Positions 59,124 to 64,000 of a stretch of 64,000 nt of DNA are shown here, piece after piece (positions within the stretch are counted from its first letter, which is position 1; the number at the start of each line of letters is the position of its first letter). The position numbers and the translations under genes are program-made. Below the pieces are notes generated by a model. It was not told the origin of the DNA. It did not search any database and saw nothing but the letters and a program-made list of their open reading frames with translations. This stretch comes from Flavimobilis soli (GTDB lineage Bacteria > Actinomycetota > Actinomycetes > Actinomycetales > Cellulomonadaceae), in NCBI RefSeq assembly GCF_002564025.1, contig NZ_PDJH01000001.1:1860001-1924000 (forward strand). The letters run 5' to 3'.

Positions 59124-60866
59124 GTGAACGAGCACCCCGTCTCGAGCCCGCCCGCCCAAGCGCCTGACCAGGGGAGACGACGCAGGCAGCGCCCGCTCGG
59201 CCTGCTCGTCGCGCTCCTCGTGGCCGTCGGCACCGCGATCGTGCCAGGTTCCGGCGCGACCGTCGCCGAGGCGGCGAAGGATCCCAACACGATCACGAAG
59301 ACGCCGCTCGGGAACTTCGACCCCGGCAACCTCATCACCGACGAGGTCTTCTTCACGGGCTCCGCGCTGTCCGCGGGGCAGGTGCAGGCCTTCCTCAAGA
59401 GCAAGGTCGCCAAGTGCGCCGCGACCGACGGCCCCAAGTGCCTCAAGGACTTCACGACGACGACGAAGTCCGTCCCGAAGAACGCCTACTGCAAGGCCTA
59501 CAAGGGGGCGAAGAACGAGAAGGCGTCGGCGATCATCGCGAAGGTCGGCAAGGCGTGCGGCGTGAGCCCCAAGGTCCTGCTCGTCCTGCTCCAGAAGGAG
59601 CAGTCGCTCGTCACGTCGACCGCTCCGACGCAGCGGCAGTACGACTTCGCGACCGGTTTTGCGTGCCCCGACGACGGCGGTTGCAACCCCGAGAACGCGG
59701 GCTTCTTCAACCAGGTCTACGGCGCAGCCCGGCAGTTCCAGCGGTATGCCGTCGCGAAGGACGTCTACAGCTGGCGGCCCGCAGGCAAGGTTCACGAGAT
59801 CCAGTACCACCCGAACACCTCGTGCGGGACGCAGACCGTCCTCATCAAGAACAAGGCGACGGCCGGCCTGTACTACTACACGCCCTACGTCCCCAACGCC
59901 GCCGCCCTCAAGGACCTCAACGGCAACGGCGACCTCTCGAACAAGAACACCCCGAACTGCTCCTCGTTCGGCAACCGCAACTTCTGGCGTGGCTTCACCG
60001 AGTGGTTCGGCTCGACGAGCATCGCCGTGACGGGCACCGTGCAGAAGGCATGGCTCGCGAACGGGGGCCTGGACGGCACGTTCGGCAAGCAGACGAAGTC
60101 GCAGGTCTGCTCGAAGAACGGCCGCTACTGCGTCCAGACGTTCGCCGGCGGCACCCTCGCCTCGAACAAGACCACGGGCATCGCGATGCCCAAGGGCGCA
60201 GTCCGCACCGCATGGGTCAAGCAGAAGTCGCAGAAGGGCGCCCTCGGCTGGCCCGCTGCGGCCGTGAGCTGCCGCAAGAAGGACGACACGTGCGTCCAGC
60301 GCTTCACCGGCGGCTACGTCGCGCAGGGCAGGTCCACCGGGACGCGCGTCGTCTCCGGCGGTATCGCGAAGGCGTGGAAGGCCTCCAAGACCCGCAACGG
60401 CGCGCTCAAGATGCCGCGTGCGAACGCCAAGTGCACCAAGGCCGGGACGCGTTGCACGCAGAAGTTCCAGGGCGGCTACGCGACCGCGCACTCCAAGTAC
60501 GGCAACCGCGCCGTCGTCGGCAAGATCGCCACGCGCTGGGCGAAGGCCAAGCTGAACAAGGGTTCGCTCGGCTGGCCGACGAAGAACCAGAAGTGCTCGA
60601 AGGTCAAGGGCGGCAAGGCGTGCTACCAGTACTTCAGCGGCGGCGCGATCGCCTCGCACCCCCGCTACGGCACGCGCGCGCTGACGGGGAAGATCGGCAA
60701 GGCCTGGGTCAAGACGCAGAAGGCCGGCAAGTCGATCGGCTGGCCCACGGGTGGCCGCAAGTGCACCACCAAGAAGGGCGTGAAGACCTGCACCCAGAAG
60801 TTCACGAAGGGCAAGATCACGTACAAGGGCAAGGGCGCGGCCAAGGTCGTGCGCTCGAAGCGCTGA
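59124..60866 (+). CDS. secreted LGFP-repeat protein with lysozyme-like N-terminal domain
   Basis: The 580-aa precursor has a Sec signal peptide (RRRRQRPLGLLVALLVAVGT ... VAEAA, cleavage near residue 51). Residues about 55-270 form a Cys-rich domain (NFDPGNLITDEVFFTGSALS, AGQVQAFLKSKVAKCA, VLLVLLQKEQSLVTSTAP) resembling actinobacterial wall proteins with a transglycosylase-like helix carrying Glu. Residues about 275-570 hold five LGFP-like repeats of about 55 residues (GALGWPAAAVSCRKKD, GSLGWPTKNQKCSK, KSIGWPTGGRKCTT), each with a Cys pair, ending in a Lys-rich tail. LGFP repeats bind the peptidoglycan-arabinogalactan layer or wall. The GTG start is set by a GAAGGA Shine-Dalgarno 6 nt upstream. 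Confidence 0.85.
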   Translation: MNEHPVSSPPAQAPDQGRRRRQRPLGLLVALLVAVGTAIVPGSGATVAEAAKDPNTITKTPLGNFDPGNLITDEVFFTGSALSAGQVQAFLKSKVAKCAATDGPKCLKDFTTTTKSVPKNAYCKAYKGAKNEKASAIIAKVGKACGVSPKVLLVLLQKEQSLVTSTAPTQRQYDFATGFACPDDGGCNPENAGFFNQVYGAARQFQRYAVAKDVYSWRPAGKVHEIQYHPNTSCGTQTVLIKNKATAGLYYYTPYVPNAAALKDLNGNGDLSNKNTPNCSSFGNRNFWRGFTEWFGSTSIAVTGTVQKAWLANGGLDGTFGKQTKSQVCSKNGRYCVQTFAGGTLASNKTTGIAMPKGAVRTAWVKQKSQKGALGWPAAAVSCRKKDDTCVQRFTGGYVAQGRSTGTRVVSGGIAKAWKASKTRNGALKMPRANAKCTKAGTRCTQKFQGGYATAHSKYGNRAVVGKIATRWAKAKLNKGSLGWPTKNQKCSKVKGGKACYQYFSGGAIASHPRYGTRALTGKIGKAWVKTQKAGKSIGWPTGGRKCTTKKGVKTCTQKFTKGKITYKGKGAAKVVRSKR

Positions 60867-60889
60867 GCAGCCGCAGCTCCCGAACGACG

Positions 60890-60926
60890 ACGGCCTCCGT
60901 CCCCCTCACGGGAGGACGGAGGCCGT
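60890..60926. terminator. terminator between convergent secreted-protein genes
   Basis: ACGGCCTCCGTCC / GGACGGAGGCCGT forms a 13-bp stem with an 11-nt loop, followed by TTCG. It lies 23 bp after the LGFP gene stop and 18 bp before the convergent stop. Confidence 0.8.
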
Positions 60927-60943
60927 TTCGTGACAGAGGGCGC

Positions 60944-62734
60944 TCAGCGCACCTTGATCTTGAGCTTCTTCGACGTGGTCTTGAGGACCTGCTTCGAGCC
61001 GCTGTAGCTGACCTTGACCTTGTGGGTGCCGCGCGGCAGCTTCACGACGACCCGGCCCTTGTTCTTGGCGCGGAGGGTCTTGGTGACCTTCTTCTTGCCG
61101 TAGCGGACGGTGACCTTGCCGGTCGGGGCGGGAACGCCCGCGGCCTTGACCCGGACGGTCGCCTTGCGCTTGCCCGCCTTGACGGTGATCCGCGAGGACG
61201 CCTTCGCGACGTTGCTCGACGTCAGCACCTGGAGGGTCGCGGCGGCCTGACGGGGAGCGGTCGCGACGAGCGTCACGCCGATGCGTGCGCCCGCGTCGGT
61301 GCCGACGAGCGCGTACCGGTTCGACCGCGCCCCGGCGATCGGGGCGCCGTTGCGCGTCCACTGGATCGCGACCGTCGTCCCGGCCGCGTCCCACGCGCCC
61401 GTGCTGACCGTCAGGGTGCGCCCGACCTGCGGCGTTCCCGACACGACTGGCGCGACACGCGCCCGCGGCGGGTTGCCCGTGCTCGTGCGCCCCACCCACG
61501 CGCTGCCGTGGCTGATGACATGGCCCGGCGCGGCCACCGTCGAGTGGACGACGATCGGGGTCCCGTGCGCCGATGCCGGGACGGTGAGCTTCGGGCCGGT
61601 GCCGATGACGCGGTTGCCGTCGGTCCAGTAGGTCGTCACCTTGGCCCCGGTCGGTGCGCCGATCACCTTCGTCGACGCGGTGATGGTCGTGCCCACGCGT
61701 GCCGTGCCGTCGGTGTAGACGTACGTCAGGGGCGGGTTGCCCAGGGCGCCGAGCGTGAGGCTCAGGTTCTTCGTGCCGGACCCGACGGTGACGACCGTCG
61801 AGGCGCGCTTGTCACCGTTCTCGGCGTTGACGAGGTAGGTGCCGGGTGCGAGGTACGTGATGGCGCCGGCCGTTGTCCCTGCGCTCAGCGTGGTCGACGA
61901 CGTGTAGTCGGTGCCGATGTTGCGCGCGGTGACGTACGTGGACGTCGCCGCGGAGGCGCCCGTGACCTTGACGGCGAGCGTGGACGCGAAGGTGCGCAGG
62001 GCGATGTTCTTGCCGGCCACGGTGCCGCCGCTCTTGGCGGAGGTGAAGACCGTCGCGTCGTGCTGGCTGAGCAGGTTGGAGACCTTGCCGCCGAGCCAGG
62101 TGGTCAGCAGGGTGCGGCCGTCCGTGAGGTCGACGGAGGCGGACAGCGTGACGGGGCGGTTCGGTCGTGTCTTGACGGTGAACGTCCCGTCGGCGCCGAT
62201 CGAGGCCCAGGACGAGTTGATCCACACGTCCGAGTCGACCGAGGCGCTGCGGGAGAGCTCGTGGGACTGGACCTCGCCCCAGTCGATCGTCGTGCCGGCG
62301 GGCACGGTGACCTTGCCCGTGACGGTCGAGTAGCCGAGGAGGGGGAACGCGCGCGTCGCGGTCGTCGCGTTCGGGGTCGTGAACAGGGTCGCGTTCTCCT
62401 GCCAGTCGCCGCCGCCGAGGAACTGCGAGTACGTGCTGGCCGTCGACGAGGCGCGCAGGCTGTAGGTCTTGCCCGACGTCGTCGCGAACGTGACGACGCC
62501 TGCCGTGCTCGTCGTCGCGCTCGACCTGTAGCTGAGCGAGCTGCCGCGCGCGTTGAGCTCGTACAGGTCGACCTGGACGGTGGTCCCGGCGGGCTGGCCC
62601 GTCACCGTGACGGTGAGGGTCTGCGCGACGGCGGCCTGCGCGGTCGCGGGCACGAGCCCGACGAGGCCGAGCGTGACGAGCGCGGTGAGCAGCGCCGTCG
62701 TGCGGCGTCTCGCGGGCGTGGTTGAGCTGAGCAT
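60944..62734 (-). CDS. secreted protein with Ig-like/carboxypeptidase-regulatory-like repeats
   Basis: The 596-aa precursor has a Sec signal peptide (RRRTTALLTALVTLGLVGLV, ending PATAQAA near residue 35). The rest is Thr/Ser/Val-rich beta structure. The first 340 residues contain segments like VTGKVTVPAGTTIDWGEVQS and ITYLAPGTYLVNAENGDKRA, which resemble carboxypeptidase regulatory-like domains. Then come bacterial Ig-like repeats (VGRTLTVSTGAWDAAGTTVA, IQWTRNGAPIAGARS) and a basic C-terminal Ig domain (KVTVRYGKKKVTKTLRAKNK) ending KLKIKVR. There is no anchor motif, so it is exported or wall-associated. Its C-terminal domain is like that of the partial protein at the window's right edge. Confidence 0.82.
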   Translation of the reverse strand: MLSSTTPARRRTTALLTALVTLGLVGLVPATAQAAVAQTLTVTVTGQPAGTTVQVDLYELNARGSSLSYRSSATTSTAGVVTFATTSGKTYSLRASSTASTYSQFLGGGDWQENATLFTTPNATTATRAFPLLGYSTVTGKVTVPAGTTIDWGEVQSHELSRSASVDSDVWINSSWASIGADGTFTVKTRPNRPVTLSASVDLTDGRTLLTTWLGGKVSNLLSQHDATVFTSAKSGGTVAGKNIALRTFASTLAVKVTGASAATSTYVTARNIGTDYTSSTTLSAGTTAGAITYLAPGTYLVNAENGDKRASTVVTVGSGTKNLSLTLGALGNPPLTYVYTDGTARVGTTITASTKVIGAPTGAKVTTYWTDGNRVIGTGPKLTVPASAHGTPIVVHSTVAAPGHVISHGSAWVGRTSTGNPPRARVAPVVSGTPQVGRTLTVSTGAWDAAGTTVAIQWTRNGAPIAGARSNRYALVGTDAGARIGVTLVATAPRQAAATLQVLTSSNVAKASSRITVKAGKRKATVRVKAAGVPAPTGKVTVRYGKKKVTKTLRAKNKGRVVVKLPRGTHKVKVSYSGSKQVLKTTSKKLKIKVR

Positions 62735-62899
62735 CCCTGTTCTCTCCCTGTTCCGTGAGGGTCGCCGCTGCCGCCATCCCTGAGACTGCGAGCGGTCGTG
62801 CGAGCGACCCGCGCCGAACCTAGTGAGGGTGGGGAAGGTCGGCAACCGCTGGGCGGGTGAGTTTCACCCCGCCGACCCGCGCGGATGCTTCGCTAGGGC

Positions 62900-62905
62900 T
62901 ACCGT
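62900..62905 (+). promoter_or_regulatory. -10 box (TACCGT) of a probable leaderless promoter
   Basis: TACCGT, 6 nt, then the ATG of the Ppx/GppA-type gene. Confidence 0.5.
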
Positions 62906-62911
62906 CGACCC

Positions 62912-63835
62912 ATGCGGCTGGGAGTTCTGGACATCGGGTCCAACACGGTGCACATGCTCGTCGTCGACGCCGAGCGCGGACGGCCGCACGCGCCCGTCGC
63001 CAACCGGCGCTCGGTCGTCCGGCTCATGCGGTTCCTCGAACCCGACGGATCGATCGGTCCGGAGGGCGTGGACCTGCTGCTCACGGGCGTGCGCGACGGC
63101 CTTGCGCTCGCGCGCGAGCACGACGTGCCTGAGCTCATGGTGCTCGTGACGTCCGCGGTCCGGGAGGCGCCGAACGGCGGCGACGTGATCCGTCGGGTCG
63201 AGGAGATCCTCGGCGAGAAGGTCAAGATCCTCTCGGGCGAGCAGGAGGCCGCGCTCACGTTCCTCGCCGCGCGGCGCTGGCACGGCTGGGGCGCTGGCAG
63301 GATCATGCTGCTCGACATCGGCGGCGGTTCGCTCGAGATCGCCTACGGCGAGGGCGAGGTGCCGGACGTCGCGCTGTCCGTCCCGCTCGGAGCCGGCCGC
63401 ACGACGATCCAGTTCCTCGACACGGACGTGTCGACGCCCGAGCAGGTCGACGCTCTGCGCCAGCATGCGCGCGCTGTCCTGGCGGACGCGCTCGCGGTCC
63501 TCGACGAGCGGCCGCGCGCGGACCACGTCGTCGCGACGTCGAAGACGTTCCGGTCGCTCGCCCGGCTCGCGGGGATGCAGGTCGAGGCGGTCGGGCCGGA
63601 CGACCGCTGGCGCTTGCGCCGCTCGCAGCTCGCGGACTGGGTGCCGCGCCTCGCGCGGCTGACGGCTCAGGGCCGCACGGAGCTGCCGGGCATCACCCCT
63701 GAGCGGACGTACCAGATCGTCGGTGGCGCGATCGTCGCGGAGGAGACGATGCGCGCGCTCAAGGTCCAGGAGATCGAGATCTGCCCGTGGGCCATGCGCG
63801 AGGGCGCGATCCTCGACCGTCTCGACCGGCGCTGA
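62912..63835 (+). CDS. Ppx/GppA family exopolyphosphatase/phosphatase
   Basis: The 307-aa protein is the short actinobacterial form of Ppx/GppA. It contains RLGVLDIGSNTVHMLVVDAE (phosphate 1 loop), LVTSAVREAPNGGDVI, the catalytic region VKILSGEQEAALTFLAARR, DIGGGSLEIAYGEGEV (phosphate 2 loop) and TYQIVGGAIVAEETMRALKV. It hydrolyses polyphosphate or the 5'-phosphate of pppGpp; the two activities cannot be separated from sequence. It lacks the C-terminal HD domain of long Ppx. The ATG follows TACCGT by 6 nt. Confidence 0.9.
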   Translation: MRLGVLDIGSNTVHMLVVDAERGRPHAPVANRRSVVRLMRFLEPDGSIGPEGVDLLLTGVRDGLALAREHDVPELMVLVTSAVREAPNGGDVIRRVEEILGEKVKILSGEQEAALTFLAARRWHGWGAGRIMLLDIGGGSLEIAYGEGEVPDVALSVPLGAGRTTIQFLDTDVSTPEQVDALRQHARAVLADALAVLDERPRADHVVATSKTFRSLARLAGMQVEAVGPDDRWRLRRSQLADWVPRLARLTAQGRTELPGITPERTYQIVGGAIVAEETMRALKVQEIEICPWAMREGAILDRLDRR

Positions 63836-63843
63836 CCGTGCGG

Positions 63844-63880
63844 GGCTGACTGGTCGCCTCTCGGCCCTGCAGAGTCAGCC
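63844..63880. terminator. hairpin between convergent genes
   Basis: GGCTGACT / AGTCAGCC forms an 8-bp stem with a large loop, between the Ppx-type stop and the partial gene at the right edge. Confidence 0.4.
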
Positions 63881-63912
63881 GGTCGGTCGCCCCGGGCCGC
63901 GCTCCGGCTGGT

Positions 63913-64000
63913 TCACCGGACGCGGACGGTCTTCGTCGTCGTCCCCTTCGCGACGCGCGCGTCGCCCTGGTACGTCACGCGCACCTTGGCGCGGCCAGCC
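63913..64000 (-). CDS. C-terminus of an Ig-like domain protein (5' part outside window)
   Basis: Only the last 28 residues are visible: they include KVRVTYQGDARVAKGTTTKT and end VRVR followed by TGA. The pattern K-V-x-V-x-Y-x-G, then a run to TKTVRVR, matches the C-terminus of the 596-aa secreted protein nearby (KVKVSYSGS ... LKIKVR). It is therefore probably a second secreted beta-sandwich protein of the same type. Nothing else can be said of it. Confidence 0.6.
   Translation of the reverse strand, partial: AGRAKVRVTYQGDARVAKGTTTKTVRVR

Overview
This window is about 72-73% G+C chromosome from an actinobacterium. It most resembles Micrococcales of the Cellulomonas / Cellulosimicrobium / Sanguibacter type; that placement is inferred from gene content and style, not from a search. 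Supporting signs are the coproporphyrin-dependent heme pathway (HemQ, HemY and an Fe-S type HemH), an LGFP-repeat wall protein, many GTG starts, many 4-nt ATGA/GTGA gene overlaps, and many start codons lying 5-7 nt behind a TAnnnT box, as expected for leaderless mRNAs. I see no rRNA, tRNA, CRISPR, transposase or phage genes.

Layout. 0-3 kb: a partial FMN reductase and a uxaC-uxuB hexuronate operon behind a palindromic operator-like site. 3-8.4 kb: acyltransferase, GNAT, CsbD, DUF421, and a LuxR-type response regulator and DesK-like kinase separated by a TetR gene. 8.6-10.3 kb: a two-gene ABC exporter. 10.3-14.5 kb: Nudix, an AbiEi/DUF559-like protein, M18 aminopeptidase, GNAT. 14.6-19.4 kb: thiolase, GH31 glycosidase, asparaginase. 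19.4-26.2 kb: VOC protein, YdeI-like protein, AzlCD, YigZ, MarR, a PadR/DUF1700-type pair, HAD phosphatase. 26.2-30.1 kb: MalY-type lyase, MacB-type ABC pair, TetR. 30.2-35.3 kb: anti-sigma-like ATPase, HU, L32, a flippase with a pseudokinase-like middle, CPBP protease. 35.3-40.6 kb: ribokinase/LacI and CopA/CsoR operons. 41-44.2 kb: glycine betaine ABC transporter. 44.4-47.6 kb: GH2 beta-galactosidase. 47.6-59 kb: the heme locus. 59-64 kb: LGFP-repeat protein, Ig-like secreted protein, Ppx/GppA phosphatase, and the C-terminus of another Ig-like protein.

The heme locus holds nearly the whole pathway from glutamyl-tRNA: hemA runs rightward, and hemE-hemY and hemQ-hemH-hemC-hemD-hemB-hemL run leftward, every neighbouring pair overlapping by 4 nt. 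Two small uncharacterised tandem paralogues sit between hemQ and hemY on the opposite strand.

The most unusual signal is a dispersed repeat. Four loci (about 10.55, 12.35, 22.47 and 38.43 kb) carry the same exactly 72-bp architecture: two direct 19-bp units (consensus CGCGAGGTAGGGCCNTGCA) followed by two inverted units, with the two central units sharing 4 nt (usually TGCA). Three copies lie downstream of gene ends, two of them beside further 19-bp-period arrays. The fourth is inserted in frame in the ATP-binding domain of the copper ATPase, adding exactly 24 codons. One copy forms a perfect 30-bp hairpin and another shows a compensatory base change. I do not recognise a named family for it.
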